The notes below the pieces were generated by a model. The model saw nothing but the letters and a program-made list of their open reading frames with translations. It was not told where the DNA came from and did no database searches. This document shows positions 1 to 9,693 of a stretch of DNA of 64,000 nt, piece by piece. The stretch spans positions 24,597 through 88,596 of the forward strand of contig JANQFZ010000058.1 in NCBI GenBank assembly GCA_028277605.1, written 5' to 3'. Source of the DNA: Vallitaleaceae bacterium (GTDB lineage: Bacteria; Bacillota; Clostridia; Lachnospirales; Vallitaleaceae). How positions within the stretch are numbered: the stretch's first letter is position 1; every line of letters begins with the position of its first letter. A program made the position numbers and the translations under genes.

Positions 1-581
1 ATGACTTGCTCTTTTAACTTCTGCTTTATCTTATACTGGTCATGAGCCACTTGCTCAAAATAATTCAATAACCATAGCTTTGGCAGTTTCTCTACTTTAT
101 AGGATTCATAAATACCAATTTCTGCTGCTCTTAAAACGTTTAAAGATATATCTGTAGCTAGTATTTTTTTATCCCATTGGAGCCATTCATCTTTAAGAAA
201 CTCATTAATGATGATAGCAAGCGTATAAGGTTCTTCACCAGTAGAACTAGCGGCACACCATATTCTTAAGTCCCTATCGATTGCAATTTTTTTAAGGTAC
301 GATAATACCGTATTATGAAAATAATGAAAGTGGTCAGACTCTCTCATAAAATAAGTATGGTTAGTTGTTATTCTATCAATAAGTTGACTCAAAGCAGTTG
401 TATCCTCTGATTGTATTAAATATTTATAGTAATCCATATAAGAGGACATACCCATACTTACGAGTATAGCATTAAGCCTTCCCGTTAATAGAGCTTTTTT
501 TCCTGAGCTTAAATGTATGCCACACTGTTTTTTTATAAAAGCAGCTAACAGATTAAACTCTTGGTCAGTTATCTTTAACAT
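1..581 (-). CDS. cheR: CheR chemotaxis methyltransferase, 3' end missing at window edge
   Basis: SAM-dependent methyltransferase that methylates glutamates of chemoreceptors. It opens at the ATG complementary to 579-581 and stays open to base 1, giving about 193 residues of a protein usually near 270. The N-terminal helical CheR domain begins MLKITDQEFNLLAAFI, and the SAM-binding stretch reads WCAASSTGEEPYTLA, close to the family STGEEPYS motif. The gene follows the chemoreceptor by 29 bases on the same strand and is probably the last visible member of the cheY-cheA-cheW-mcp-cheR operon. The C-terminal half, where a beta-subdomain for receptor pentapeptide docking would lie, is outside the window. 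Confidence 0.9.
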   Translation of the reverse strand, partial: MLKITDQEFNLLAAFIKKQCGIHLSSGKKALLTGRLNAILVSMGMSSYMDYYKYLIQSEDTTALSQLIDRITTNHTYFMRESDHFHYFHNTVLSYLKKIAIDRDLRIWCAASSTGEEPYTLAIIINEFLKDEWLQWDKKILATDISLNVLRAAEIGIYESYKVEKLPKLWLLNYFEQVAHDQYKIKQKLKEQV

Positions 582-610
582 AAAACCCCCACTCAATTAT
601 TCCTCTCTCT

Positions 611-2665
611 TTAGTACTTTTCAAATTCTGAATCACTTAAGGATATTTCATTTGGCTCTTGACTATCCATGTCTTTGTTTTCTTTATTATTTTGCATTTC
701 CTCAAGCATCTTTAAGACTTGTGGATTGATTCTTTCTTGATTGTTATCTACATAGTGCTCTCCTTGTTTTAATTCAAAAGCAGCCACTTGAGATTTAAGA
801 AGACCTGCTTGACTGGATAATTGCTCACTAGCAGCTGCTGTTTCTTCTGCTGTAGCACTAGTTGTTTGAACAACATCCGAAATCTGTGTTACCGCTTGAT
901 TGATTTGCTCAACACCGATGGCTTGTTCATTTGAAGCAAGTGCTATTTCGCCAACCAGTTCTGCTGCCTGAGATACACCCTCTACAATCTTTCTTAATGC
1001 CTGAGATGTCTCATTCGCAATCTTAGTACCAACGTCAACCTTACTAATAGAACCTTCAATCATGGTTGTTGTTTCCTTTGCTGCATTTGCAGAGCGTGCT
1101 GCTAAATTTCTAACCTCTTCTGCAACAACCGCAAAGCCTTTACCATGCTGACCAGCTCTAGCTGCTTCTACAGCAGCATTGAGAGCTAAAATATTAGTTT
1201 GAAAAGCAATATCATCAATTACCTTAATAATTTTTGATATATTTTTGGAAGCATTGTTAATTTCTACCATAGCTTGAAGCATCTGTTCCATCTGTTCATT
1301 GCCTTGTTGTGCATAACTTTGAGTATTTAAAGCAATGGCTTTTGCTTTATCTGCGTTTTGCGCATTCTGTTTGGTTTGGGTTGCAATTTCCTCTATGGAT
1401 GTCGTTACTTCTTCAATGGAGCTGGCTTGTTCAGTTGCACCTTGTGATAAGGACATACTTGAATCAGATACTTGAGCCGAACCAGAAGCAACCTGCTCTG
1501 AAGCTGAGTTAATATTCATTAAGGTACGATTAACATTATTCTTCATTTTAGCAAAAGCATCTGCTAAAATTCCAATTTCATCCTTAGAATGAATATCAAT
1601 CGTAACATCTAAATTACCTTCAGCAATAATATCTGCTGCTTTCACTAATTTTGATATAGGTTTTTTTATCATTGAGCTGATAAACAATCCAAAGACTACA
1701 GAAAGTATAATAGCCGCTAATGTCAAAATAATAATCATAAAAACTGCATTAGCAATAGCTTTATTTGTCTCATCATTAACCTGCTCCATTAATTTTTCAA
1801 TTTTCTCCATTGCATCAAAGTAATAGGCTGTATTATCATTAATCATTTGACTCGTCATCTGTTTCAAAACGCCATCTGATTGATCGGCAACTGTCTCCAT
1901 CTGTCCCATAATATCAAGGACTTTATTCATTTGAGGGATGGTAACTGAGTAATAAGCTTCTAAAGCAGCTTCTCTTTTATTTTTAGCGTCACTTTGGAGA
2001 ATGGTATTGATCTGATGACCACTTTCGTGAACCGCATCGTGAGGCTCCACTAACTCAGCCATTAAGGTCTTAATCTCTTCACTTCTTGTATCATAAGTTT
2101 CTAACCATTTTCCTAGATTACATTGTTTTGGATTGAGTTCCCCAGAGAACACCCTTTCATTATTAATATCTTCTAGTAGCAGCCAAATCCATTCTATATG
2201 ATCTTTTTCTCTAAGCGTTAGTTCATATTTTAAAGCCGAAGGATTATCTATCCCAATACTATCATACTGTTTGGAAAGCTCAATAAATTGTTCATGTCCA
2301 CCAATCCACTGCTGTAAAGCTCCATCAGCTTCTTCCCATAAAGCTTTAACTTTAGCAGACTGAGTTAAAGATTGGAAACTTGCTCCATTTGCTTTTATTT
2401 TCTTCATCACTTCGTCAAGACCATCATAATTTGATAACCTCAAATCATAAGGAACATCTGGTGACAACATCAGATTATCACGTGCTGAAACTTCTGCAAA
2501 ATCCTCTTCAATTTCCAATAAGTACTTAACACTGGGTAAGATATTATGTCCAATATCTGTAATATAGTAATGACCTACTACTCCAACAATACCTGCAATG
2601 ATAGCTAATATAATAAATGAGGTCAAAAGCTTAACTGAGATTCTTAAATTTCTAAACCAATTCAT
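611..2665 (-). CDS. Methyl-accepting chemotaxis protein with CZB-like zinc motif in the extracellular domain
   Basis: Transmembrane chemoreceptor of 684 residues. TM1 is at about 12-32 and TM2 at about 303-333, flanking an extracellular helical sensor; a HAMP domain follows (about 334-385), then the cytoplasmic signalling hairpin with the conserved [11 protein letters not shown] tip. The sensor contains H156, C182 in QCNLGKW, H209 and H213, the 3-His/1-Cys pattern of the CZB zinc-binding domain. The extreme C-terminus is EFEKY, which fits the x-[HFYW]-x2-[HFYW] consensus for CheR-docking pentapeptides. It lies between cheW (12 bases) and cheR. The ligand cannot be read from sequence; zinc or a zinc-reactive oxidant is inferred from the CZB pattern. 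Confidence 0.93.
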   Translation of the reverse strand: MNWFRNLRISVKLLTSFIILAIIAGIVGVVGHYYITDIGHNILPSVKYLLEIEEDFAEVSARDNLMLSPDVPYDLRLSNYDGLDEVMKKIKANGASFQSLTQSAKVKALWEEADGALQQWIGGHEQFIELSKQYDSIGIDNPSALKYELTLREKDHIEWIWLLLEDINNERVFSGELNPKQCNLGKWLETYDTRSEEIKTLMAELVEPHDAVHESGHQINTILQSDAKNKREAALEAYYSVTIPQMNKVLDIMGQMETVADQSDGVLKQMTSQMINDNTAYYFDAMEKIEKLMEQVNDETNKAIANAVFMIIILTLAAIILSVVFGLFISSMIKKPISKLVKAADIIAEGNLDVTIDIHSKDEIGILADAFAKMKNNVNRTLMNINSASEQVASGSAQVSDSSMSLSQGATEQASSIEEVTTSIEEIATQTKQNAQNADKAKAIALNTQSYAQQGNEQMEQMLQAMVEINNASKNISKIIKVIDDIAFQTNILALNAAVEAARAGQHGKGFAVVAEEVRNLAARSANAAKETTTMIEGSISKVDVGTKIANETSQALRKIVEGVSQAAELVGEIALASNEQAIGVEQINQAVTQISDVVQTTSATAEETAAASEQLSSQAGLLKSQVAAFELKQGEHYVDNNQERINPQVLKMLEEMQNNKENKDMDSQEPNEISLSDSEFEKY

Positions 2666-2677
2666 GGTATCTACCTC

Positions 2678-3136
2678 CTAATCATTTGTATGAACTAAAT
2701 CATCGACTTCTTCATCATTTAGCAACTGATCACAATCTAGTATAAGTATTACTTTATCACCATTTTTTCCTACGCTTTTAATATACTTTCTGCCAGAGGA
2801 CTTAATATTGGGCGGTGGTACAATGTCTTTATCTTCAATCGTTAAAACCTCTGATACAGCATCTACAATAATACCAATGGATAAATCATGGACATCAACC
2901 ACAATAATACAGGTTCTATCATTGTATGCTTTAGCTTCTTTTTTAAACTTAAGCCGAGCATCCATGACAGGAATAATTTTACCTCTCAAATTAATAATTC
3001 CCTTAACGAAATCAGGCAGCTCTGGAACAACTGTAATTGGCTGTATACCGACAATTTCAGTAACATAATTTATATTAATCCCATAAAATTCACTACCAAG
3101 AGAAAAAGTTAAGAATTTATTCATATTTTCTTCCAT
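2678..3136 (-). CDS. cheW: CheW coupling protein
   Basis: Adaptor that links chemoreceptors to CheA in the signalling array. The product is a single CheW domain with the typical KFLTFSLGSEFYGI opening, the VKGIINLRGKIIPVMD core and a VDAVSEVL segment. Several in-frame starts exist: GTG at 3145, ATG at 3142, ATG at 3136 and ATG at 3124. The ATG at 3136 is preferred because a GTGGGTG element sits about six bases upstream, but the choice is weak. It lies about 107 bases after cheA and 12 before the receptor gene, on the same strand, so all are probably co-transcribed. Confidence 0.93.
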   Translation of the reverse strand: MEENMNKFLTFSLGSEFYGININYVTEIVGIQPITVVPELPDFVKGIINLRGKIIPVMDARLKFKKEAKAYNDRTCIIVVDVHDLSIGIIVDAVSEVLTIEDKDIVPPPNIKSSGRKYIKSVGKNGDKVILILDCDQLLNDEEVDDLVHTND

Positions 3137-3243
3137 ATTCATCACCCACTTTTCTCATATAAAACTCTACTTGTTATCGTTCACTTAAATACAACTTTTT
3201 ATATTCATCTAACCAATAAGCGGATTAAGCTTAGCAATATTTC

Positions 3244-5328
3244 TTAACTAGAATGTCTGGTTACTTCTTGAGCAGATAAATTAAATTCTCCAACATCAAG
3301 AATCAAGCTGATATTTCCATCTCCCAATATAGTACATCCTCCTAGTCCCTTTATCTTCTTATGTTTTTTTATATATTCAGGAAGCGCTTTTACAACAACC
3401 TGATGCTGCCCTAGTAATTCATCAGCAAATAGACAGCCTGTTCTTCCATCCTCTTCAACCATGATTAAGATTCCTTTATTAAAGGCTGTAATGGATGTTG
3501 GAAGGTGATAAAACTCATGGAGCTTAAATATTGGGTAGCATTTACCTCGAACCATAATCATTTCATTACCTTCCGTATCTCTTATAATGTCTTTTAACTC
3601 TGGTCTAAATGATTCCTGTATAGCAATAATAGGAATGGTAAATCTAGAGTCACCGACTCTAATGGTCATACCTTCTATAATAGCTAAAGTTAACGGTATT
3701 TTTAGGATGATGGTTGTCCCAATATGTTCCTCACTATCAACGAGTACAGAACCACCAATACTTTCAATATTCTTAGCAACTACATCCATACCGACACCTC
3801 GCCCAGAATATTCAGTAACTGTATCATTGGTTGAAAAACCAGGTGTTAGAATTAAGTGGTATATTTCTCGGTCAGACAGGTCGTGAATCTTTCGTTTAAT
3901 TAGACCATGCTCTCTTGCTTTGTCATAAATAACTTCTTTATTCAATCCTTTACCATCATCTTTGATGATAACAAGAACATCACTTCCCACATTTTTTGCC
4001 TCTAACTCAATAGTTCCTTGAACTTCTTTGCCTTTACTTATCCTATCCTTTTCCTCTTCTATTCCATGATCAATAGCATTCCTAACAATATGCATCAATG
4101 GATCCGAAATCTTTTCAATAATATTTTTATCAACCTCTGTTTCTTCTCCACTAACATGAAGCATCACATTTTTATTTAGTTTTTTAGTCATATCTCTGAC
4201 TATGCGGTGTAGCTTCATAAATGTTGTAGATAAAGGAACCATACGTATAGACATCACCATATCCTGCATTTCACTGGTTATTTTTCTTAGCTGTCTGGAA
4301 GCTTTTTCAAAGCTCTCTATTTCTAAAGCATGGATTTCTGGGTTTTGCGTTACCATAGCTTCTGCTATGACCATTTCCCCAACCATATCCATTAGCTTAT
4401 CTAATTTATCTACATGAACACTTATCATACTCTGTTTTGTTTTCTGTCCTAGATCCTCTTGCTTAGATACTTGCTCCTTGTATTTCTGGGATGTTTTTGG
4501 AATCTTTATGTCTTCCTTAATTTCTTTTTGAGTATACTGGTGTACCAAAGTCTTATACTCGTCATTAGTAATACGCTTAAAATCTAAATGCTCAAGAAAA
4601 ACCGTTTGTTTAAAATGCTGTTTGATTTTCTCTTCTTCTTGACTGCTTTCAAAAACTAGTGCAAAACCTTCTTTACGAATAATATCCATGGTTTGATCGT
4701 TATCTATCACATCTGCTGGTGTATAATGAACCTCTTTGACCAAATCTATGAGATCATGAATAACTGTATAAGCTCTTATATTCTCCATTTCACAATTCTC
4801 TTGGAAGTACAGGGTTGCTTGATATTTTTCTGATGGTTTTTTATTACAGCTGGATCGAATATAGTACTTTTGTTTAGAGGGCTTTTTTTCCTCTTTTTTT
4901 CCTTCTACTAAGTCATTTTCTTTCTTAACCGTATCTAGATAGGCTTCACATTGATTCATTAGTATTTCTGCATCACCATCAGCTGCTTCACAGTTCTTTA
5001 TTTTCATTAACTCTATTTTAATAAAATCAATACTTTCAAAAATTAAATCAATAAGTTTAGAAAAATCATAGTGTAAATGATGATTTTCTCGAATAATATA
5101 AAAAACATCTTCTACTTTATGTGCTAGAGAACTCATATTATTAAACATCATCATAGCTGCTGATCCTTTGATGGTATGCATCAAGCGAAAAATCTCGTTG
5201 ATAGATTCCTGAGTAAACTGTTGATTTTGTTCACTCTGCATAACGGCTTGTTCCAAAGTCTCTAGAATTTGACTTGTTTCAAAAATAAAAGCTTCAAGCA
5301 TCGGGTCATCAATCAATGATTTATCCAA
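3244..5328 (-). CDS. cheA: CheA chemotaxis sensor histidine kinase
   Basis: Histidine kinase of 694 residues that phosphorylates CheY in response to receptor state. In order: Hpt domain with the phospho-accepting H51 (HTIKGSA), a P2-like region, a dimerisation helix pair (SVHVDKLDKLMDMVGE), the HATPase domain with N box RNAIDHGIE near residue 415, DDGKGL and GRGVGMD, and a C-terminal CheW-like regulatory domain. The start is TTG, supported by a strong AAAGGAGG eight bases upstream that overlaps the last codons of cheY. Only three bases separate the two genes, so translation is probably coupled. All catalytic boxes are present. Confidence 0.95.
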   Translation of the reverse strand: MDKSLIDDPMLEAFIFETSQILETLEQAVMQSEQNQQFTQESINEIFRLMHTIKGSAAMMMFNNMSSLAHKVEDVFYIIRENHHLHYDFSKLIDLIFESIDFIKIELMKIKNCEAADGDAEILMNQCEAYLDTVKKENDLVEGKKEEKKPSKQKYYIRSSCNKKPSEKYQATLYFQENCEMENIRAYTVIHDLIDLVKEVHYTPADVIDNDQTMDIIRKEGFALVFESSQEEEKIKQHFKQTVFLEHLDFKRITNDEYKTLVHQYTQKEIKEDIKIPKTSQKYKEQVSKQEDLGQKTKQSMISVHVDKLDKLMDMVGEMVIAEAMVTQNPEIHALEIESFEKASRQLRKITSEMQDMVMSIRMVPLSTTFMKLHRIVRDMTKKLNKNVMLHVSGEETEVDKNIIEKISDPLMHIVRNAIDHGIEEEKDRISKGKEVQGTIELEAKNVGSDVLVIIKDDGKGLNKEVIYDKAREHGLIKRKIHDLSDREIYHLILTPGFSTNDTVTEYSGRGVGMDVVAKNIESIGGSVLVDSEEHIGTTIILKIPLTLAIIEGMTIRVGDSRFTIPIIAIQESFRPELKDIIRDTEGNEMIMVRGKCYPIFKLHEFYHLPTSITAFNKGILIMVEEDGRTGCLFADELLGQHQVVVKALPEYIKKHKKIKGLGGCTILGDGNISLILDVGEFNLSAQEVTRHSS

Positions 5329-5331
5329 TTT

Positions 5332-5709
5332 TTATGCCTCCTTTCCCAGCCTGCCTTTCATTTTATTTAATACCTCAATGAGTGTCTGTTCTTTAAAAGG
5401 TTTTACTATAAAAGAGGAGGCACCATGTATAACGGCTTCTTTAACCAGTCCTTCTTGTCCCATTGCTGAGACCATGATGATAATAGCTTTTGGATTTATC
5501 TTCTTTATTTCCTTTAAGGCTTCTATGCCTGTCATAACTGGCATTGTGATATCCATGGTAATTATATCAGGGTCATATATCTTATATTTCTCAAGAGCTT
5601 CGACACCATTACCGGCTTCTGCGACAACTGTAAAATCATATTTTTCTACCATTGTTTTTATAGATAATCTCATAAACGACGCATCATCTACTACTAGTAA
5701 TTTAGTCAT
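5332..5709 (-). CDS. cheY: CheY-family chemotaxis response regulator
   Basis: Single receiver domain of 125 residues, phosphorylated by CheA and expected to act at the flagellar switch. The acidic pair is at D8-D9, the phospho-acceptor is D53 (TMDITMP) and the conserved lysine is in FIVKPF near the end. A TAGGAGGAA ribosome-binding site precedes the ATG. It is the first gene of the operon with cheA, cheW, the receptor and cheR. A promoter candidate and an imperfect palindrome lie in the roughly 75 bases upstream. Confidence 0.93.
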   Translation of the reverse strand: MTKLLVVDDASFMRLSIKTMVEKYDFTVVAEAGNGVEALEKYKIYDPDIITMDITMPVMTGIEALKEIKKINPKAIIIMVSAMGQEGLVKEAVIHGASSFIVKPFKEQTLIEVLNKMKGRLGKEA

Positions 5710-5756
5710 TATATTCCTCCTACTAAAATCTTGATTAGCTAGCGTTAACTAACCTA

Positions 5757-5785
5757 ATTTTACCATAAAAAAAATGAACTGTGAA
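5757..5785 (-). promoter_or_regulatory. Candidate sigma-A promoter of the che operon
   Basis: On the minus strand TTCACA (5780-5785) and TAAAAT (5757-5762) are separated by 17 bases; each matches the consensus at five of six positions. It overlaps the T-rich hairpin that may terminate the response-regulator gene upstream. An imperfect palindrome AGTTAACGCTAGCT at 5737-5750 sits just after the -10, near the expected transcription start. Confidence 0.5.
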
Positions 5786-5802
5786 TATCCAATTCATTTT
5801 TT
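5767..5802 (-). terminator. Possible terminator after the lone response regulator
   Basis: Ten-base arms (AAAAAATGAA and TTCATTTTTT) flank a 14-base loop, and on the minus strand the right arm runs into eight T residues. The stem is A/T-rich and thus weak, and the same bases double as spacer of the che promoter. Confidence 0.4.
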
Positions 5803-5869
5803 GTCACTTTATTAGGAATTTTATGCTCCATCAAGTAATAATTTATAACATTCTATCTGAACTTAGGTG

Positions 5870-6265
5870 TTATTCTATTAAGCCTAACTTTTTTAATACT
5901 TCATCGAAATTATCTACCTCAATAGGTTTCCATACATATGCATCACATCCATAAGCATTCGCTTGTTCAACCGTTTCTTTATCATTAAGAGCGGTTGTCA
6001 TAATGATTTTTGCACCTGTATGCTGTTTTTTATATGATATTCTTTCTATTTCACGAACTGATTTTAGTACTTTTAAACCATCTACCTTGGGCATCATAAT
6101 ATCAATACATATTAAGTCATAGGGGTCTTCTATCTTGACTGCATGCATAACACTTTCAATGGCATCAATGCCATTTCTCACAACATCACAGTTACCATAT
6201 ATAGACAAATATTTTTTCATAAATAGACTACTTGCTAAATCATCCTCAGCAATTAGAATTTTCAT
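5870..6265 (-). CDS. Stand-alone receiver-domain response regulator
   Basis: Single CheY-like receiver of about 131 residues with no output domain. The ATG at 6265 is chosen over an upstream in-frame start because GAGGAGG lies about seven bases ahead of it. Acidic pocket residues are in ILIAEDD, the phospho-acceptor is D55 (CIDIMMP), the conserved Thr is in IIMTTALND and the lysine is in YVWKPIE. It sits upstream of the che operon on the same strand but is separated by about 160 bases with a hairpin and promoter, so it may be transcribed separately. Its kinase and target are unknown; being next to cheY suggests a role in motility or another phosphorelay. Confidence 0.85.
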   Translation of the reverse strand: MKILIAEDDLASSLFMKKYLSIYGNCDVVRNGIDAIESVMHAVKIEDPYDLICIDIMMPKVDGLKVLKSVREIERISYKKQHTGAKIIMTTALNDKETVEQANAYGCDAYVWKPIEVDNFDEVLKKLGLIE

Positions 6266-6347
6266 TGGCAAGCCTCCTCTGACATTTTCATACCACATAC
6301 TCTCCTTTATAGCTTATTAGTATTATATACCTGTATATCAAAACGTA

Positions 6348-6902
6348 TTATAAAACTTTTTCAATAATCGTCATCAATCTTTCCTCTAATGAGAACTTAT
6401 CTGGAATAATTCTCCATTCATAGACCACTGAAAAAATAAGCCCATTAATAACACTTGCTAATTCTACTGCTTCATACGCATGATTGGATAAGTCTTTATC
6501 TTCTCTAATAATCTTCTCTAAAAAATTAAGTTTTTTTATCGTGATATCCTGCATTGTTTTTTTTGTGTTATCATTATACTGATACATATCCATGGAATAC
6601 ATTACTGTAGTAAGCTCTTTATAGTTTTGATAGAGTTCAGCAAATCTCTTGACATAGAATAAAATGGCTGTTTTACCCTTGATTTCACTTTCCATAATAG
6701 TATTCATTATTTTCTCATCATAGCTAGAAAAAGCTTCAATTATATGCTGTATAATATCTAGCTTACTCTTATACTGCCTATAAAGGGCTGGTTCAGATAC
6801 ACCTTGAACAGTTGCAAGATTCTTAGTGGTCACACCATTGATACCGTTTTTATACAATAGATCAATGGCACTAATTAAAATTTTTTCTTTTCTATTTAAC
6901 AC
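6348..6902 (-). CDS. TetR/AcrR-family transcriptional regulator
   Basis: Repressor-type protein of 184 residues. The N-terminal helix-turn-helix covers about residues 5-50 (ILISAIDLLYKNGINGVTTKNLATVQGVSEPALYRQYKSK read as successive helices), followed by an all-helical ligand domain with no recognisable ligand signature. Translation starts at GTG with AAAGAGGTGATGAG upstream. A good promoter and a perfect 14-base palindrome lie immediately upstream, arguing for autoregulation. Similar half-palindromes occur in the che promoter region and upstream of the neighbouring Ca2+ ATPase, so these may be further targets. Confidence 0.88.
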   Translation of the reverse strand: MLNRKEKILISAIDLLYKNGINGVTTKNLATVQGVSEPALYRQYKSKLDIIQHIIEAFSSYDEKIMNTIMESEIKGKTAILFYVKRFAELYQNYKELTTVMYSMDMYQYNDNTKKTMQDITIKKLNFLEKIIREDKDLSNHAYEAVELASVINGLIFSVVYEWRIIPDKFSLEERLMTIIEKVL

Positions 6903-6920
6903 CTCATCACCTCTTTAGTT

Positions 6921-6934
6921 AGTTAGTACTAACT
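6921..6934. promoter_or_regulatory. Perfect palindrome, probable TetR operator
   Basis: AGTTAGTACTAACT is fully self-complementary. It lies two bases downstream of the -10 of the tetR promoter, over the expected transcription start, the usual geometry for an autoregulatory TetR operator. Binding is inferred. Confidence 0.6.
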
Positions 6935-6936
6935 CC

Positions 6937-6965
6937 ATTATAACATAGTTTTGAAATCTATTCAA
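6937..6965 (-). promoter_or_regulatory. Sigma-A promoter of the tetR gene
   Basis: TTGAAT (6960-6965), 17-base spacer, TATAAT (6937-6942) on the minus strand, with TG one base ahead of the -10. The -35 overlaps the T tract of the terminator of the gene upstream. Confidence 0.7.
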
Positions 6966-6995
6966 AAAAACAGAGTATCTAAGTAAGATACCCTG
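6964..6995 (-). terminator. Rho-independent terminator of the Ca2+ ATPase gene
   Basis: On the minus strand CAGGGTATCT and AGATACTCTG form a ten-base stem with one G-U pair around a five-base loop, followed by seven T residues. It lies about 45 bases beyond the ATPase stop codon. Confidence 0.8.
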
Positions 6996-7038
6996 ATTAA
7001 CATATCATTTATTGTTGCTCTCAGTTTAGACTTACCTG

Positions 7039-9693
7039 TCATTTAGCTCTCATTACTTTAGATAACTCCCCTGCTACTATTGGAATAAATGCTAATCCTA
7101 AGGTCATAAATAATTGTGCAGTACTTAAGGCTGTTGTACTAAATACTGGTTGTAAAAATGGTATATAGACAACAAGTAAAAGTAAAACAATAGCAATAAG
7201 AACAGAACCATTTAAAAATTTATTATCAAACAGCTTCAGCTTGAATACAGCTTTAGTTTCAGACCGTGCAGAATAAGCTCTTAACATTTCTCCTAGTATA
7301 AGTGTTGAGAAGCAGAACGTTCTGCCTAAAGTTAATGCATAGGTTTCATTAGTAACAGAACCTATATTGAAGCCCAATCTAAATGCAATCAAAGCTGCTA
7401 ATCCTAATCCAATGCTTTGAAACATAATAGCAATCATCATATTTTTATCTACAATAGGTTCATGAGGGTCTCTTGGGTTTACTTTCATAATTCCTTCTTC
7501 ACCTTTTTCTAACCCAAGTGCAAAGGCAGGAAAGGAATCCGTAATTAGATTAATCCAGAGAAGTTGAATGGGTACTAAAGGTACATGCCATCCAAACAGC
7601 ATAGCAAAAAATATAATAAGGATTTCTCCAATATTACAAGATAATAAGAAACCTACAAATTTTCTTATATTACTATAGATAATACGCCCTTCTTTAACAG
7701 CATCTACAATACTGGCAAAATTATCATCGGTTAAAATCATATCTCCTGCTTCTTTGGTAACATCGGTTCCAGTGATGCCCATAGCAATCCCTATATCAGC
7801 TTTTTTTAAGGCTGGTGCATCATTAACACCATCTCCAGTCATAGCAGCAACTTCTCCATTTGCTTGTATTGCTTCTACTATCCTAACCTTATGTTGCGGA
7901 GAGACTCTGGCAAAAACACTAACGTCATTCACTTTTTCCTTAAATGCTTCATCTGAGTAAGTATTGATCTGTATTCCTTCCATCGCTTGACTTGTATCTT
8001 CTATAATACCTAATGCTTTTCCAATGGCAGTTGCTGTGATGATATGATCGCCAGTAATCATAACTGCCCGAATACCAGCCTCTTTGCATAGAGTAACTGC
8101 TTCTTTAACTTCTTCTCTTGGTGGATCTATCATACCTGTTAAGCCAAGAAAAACTAAGTTTTCTTCTTCCTTTTTAAGATCCGTGTCTTTGTCAACTATT
8201 TTATAGGCAAATCCAAGAACCCTTAAAGCATCTTTCGCAAACTGCTGGTTCACAGCTTGAATATCTTTCTTTTCTGATTCTGTTATCTCATGAGCTTCCC
8301 CCTCACGCTGAATATGTGAGCACCGAGAAAGGATAACATCTGGAGCCCCTTTAGTTAATAGATAGATTTCTCCATCAATTTCATGTAAGGTTGACATGAG
8401 CTTTCGTTCAGAGTCAAAAGGATATTCCTTTAATCTAGGGTAGCGTTCATTTAATTTTCTTTTATCATACCCTTCTTTATGCCCTAAAACAATTAGAGCA
8501 CCTTCTGTTGGATCTCCAATGATATCTTGTTCTTTAAGCTCAGCATCATTGCATAGAACACAAACCTTCAATAAAGTGTCTAAGTTACTCTTATCTTTAT
8601 CTGTCTCTATTTGACCCTCAGTAGAATAACCCGTTCCTGATACAGTCATACTTGTTCTGCCATCAAAAACCTTAACTACTGTCATTTTGTTTTGAGTTAA
8701 TGTTCCTGTTTTATCTGTACAAATAACGGTTGTACTTCCTAAAGTCTCAACAGCACTTAGTTTTTTTAGAATAGCATGGCGCTTAATCATACGTTGCATA
8801 CCCATAGCTAAGACAACTGTTACAACTGCAGGAAGCCCTTCTGGAATAGCAGCTACTGCTAAGCTGATAGCAGTCATAAAGACCTCCATGAGATCCTTCC
8901 CATGATACCAGCCCAATCCAAATATAACAATACAAATAGCTAAGCAGGCAATGCCTAAGAACTTACCAAACTGACCAAGTTTCTTTTGCAGTGGTGTTTC
9001 TTTTTCAGCCGCTTCATTCAGCATAGTGGCTATTTTGCCGATTTCTGTCTCCATACCGGTTGCAAAAGCAATTCCTTTACCACGTCCGTATGTAACAATT
9101 GTGCTCATATAACCACAGTTTACACGATCTGCTAGAGGTGCCTTTTCCTCAATGACTGTGGTAGCCTTCTTTTCAACTGCTACGGATTCTCCTGTGAGAG
9201 CTGCTTCTTCTATCTTAAGATTAACACTTTCTATCAATCGCACATCCGCTGGTACATAATCACCAGCATCTAAGATAACAATATCACCTGGTACAATCTC
9301 TCCAGATTCTATATGTTCTATTGTGCCGCCTCTTAAGACCTTAGCCTTAGGTGCTGCCATTTCTTTTAAAGCTTTTAGTGCGTTACTAGCCTTGTTTTCT
9401 TGAATCACTCCTAGTACGGCATTAAGGATAACAATCCCTAAAATCACAAAACCATCCAGCACCTCTCCTACTCCTATAGAAAGGATACTAGCTACAATTA
9501 GAATAATAATTAAAAAATCTTTGAATTGATCCACAATCATATGAACCAAAGTTCTTGATTTTTTTTCTTGGAGTTTATTATAGCCATATTTTAATAATCG
9601 TTCTTGTACTTCTTCATGGGTTAGACCAGATTGTACATTGACCTGTAATATATCGCTTGATTCCTGAGGGGTCTTAGTATGAAATTGATTCAA
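7039..9693 (-). CDS. Cation-transporting P-type ATPase, calcium type
   Basis: P2A-type ATPase of 884 residues, expected to export Ca2+ from the cytoplasm. Visible motifs: TGES in the actuator domain, PEGLPAVVT in TM4, the phosphorylated D327 in CTDKTGTLT, and the hinge TGDGVNDAPALK. TM5 carries CNIGE and TM6 NLITDSFPA, matching the Asn, Glu and Asp that bind calcium in SERCA. An N-terminal cation-ATPase domain precedes TM1. The start is TTG with AAGGAGG about seven bases upstream. It is a single-gene unit with its own terminator, transcribed divergently from the LUD-domain gene. Substrate assignment rests on those residues; Mn2+ cannot be excluded. Confidence 0.92.
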   Translation of the reverse strand: MNQFHTKTPQESSDILQVNVQSGLTHEEVQERLLKYGYNKLQEKKSRTLVHMIVDQFKDFLIIILIVASILSIGVGEVLDGFVILGIVILNAVLGVIQENKASNALKALKEMAAPKAKVLRGGTIEHIESGEIVPGDIVILDAGDYVPADVRLIESVNLKIEEAALTGESVAVEKKATTVIEEKAPLADRVNCGYMSTIVTYGRGKGIAFATGMETEIGKIATMLNEAAEKETPLQKKLGQFGKFLGIACLAICIVIFGLGWYHGKDLMEVFMTAISLAVAAIPEGLPAVVTVVLAMGMQRMIKRHAILKKLSAVETLGSTTVICTDKTGTLTQNKMTVVKVFDGRTSMTVSGTGYSTEGQIETDKDKSNLDTLLKVCVLCNDAELKEQDIIGDPTEGALIVLGHKEGYDKRKLNERYPRLKEYPFDSERKLMSTLHEIDGEIYLLTKGAPDVILSRCSHIQREGEAHEITESEKKDIQAVNQQFAKDALRVLGFAYKIVDKDTDLKKEEENLVFLGLTGMIDPPREEVKEAVTLCKEAGIRAVMITGDHIITATAIGKALGIIEDTSQAMEGIQINTYSDEAFKEKVNDVSVFARVSPQHKVRIVEAIQANGEVAAMTGDGVNDAPALKKADIGIAMGITGTDVTKEAGDMILTDDNFASIVDAVKEGRIIYSNIRKFVGFLLSCNIGEILIIFFAMLFGWHVPLVPIQLLWINLITDSFPAFALGLEKGEEGIMKVNPRDPHEPIVDKNMMIAIMFQSIGLGLAALIAFRLGFNIGSVTNETYALTLGRTFCFSTLILGEMLRAYSARSETKAVFKLKLFDNKFLNGSVLIAIVLLLLVVYIPFLQPVFSTTALSTAQLFMTLGLAFIPIVAGELSKVMRAK

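Noticed and set aside
2808..3112. Plus-strand open frames inside the chemotaxis genes
   Set aside because: They are antisense shadows of cheW and cheA without ribosome-binding sites or family motifs; the same holds for the other antisense frames in the window.
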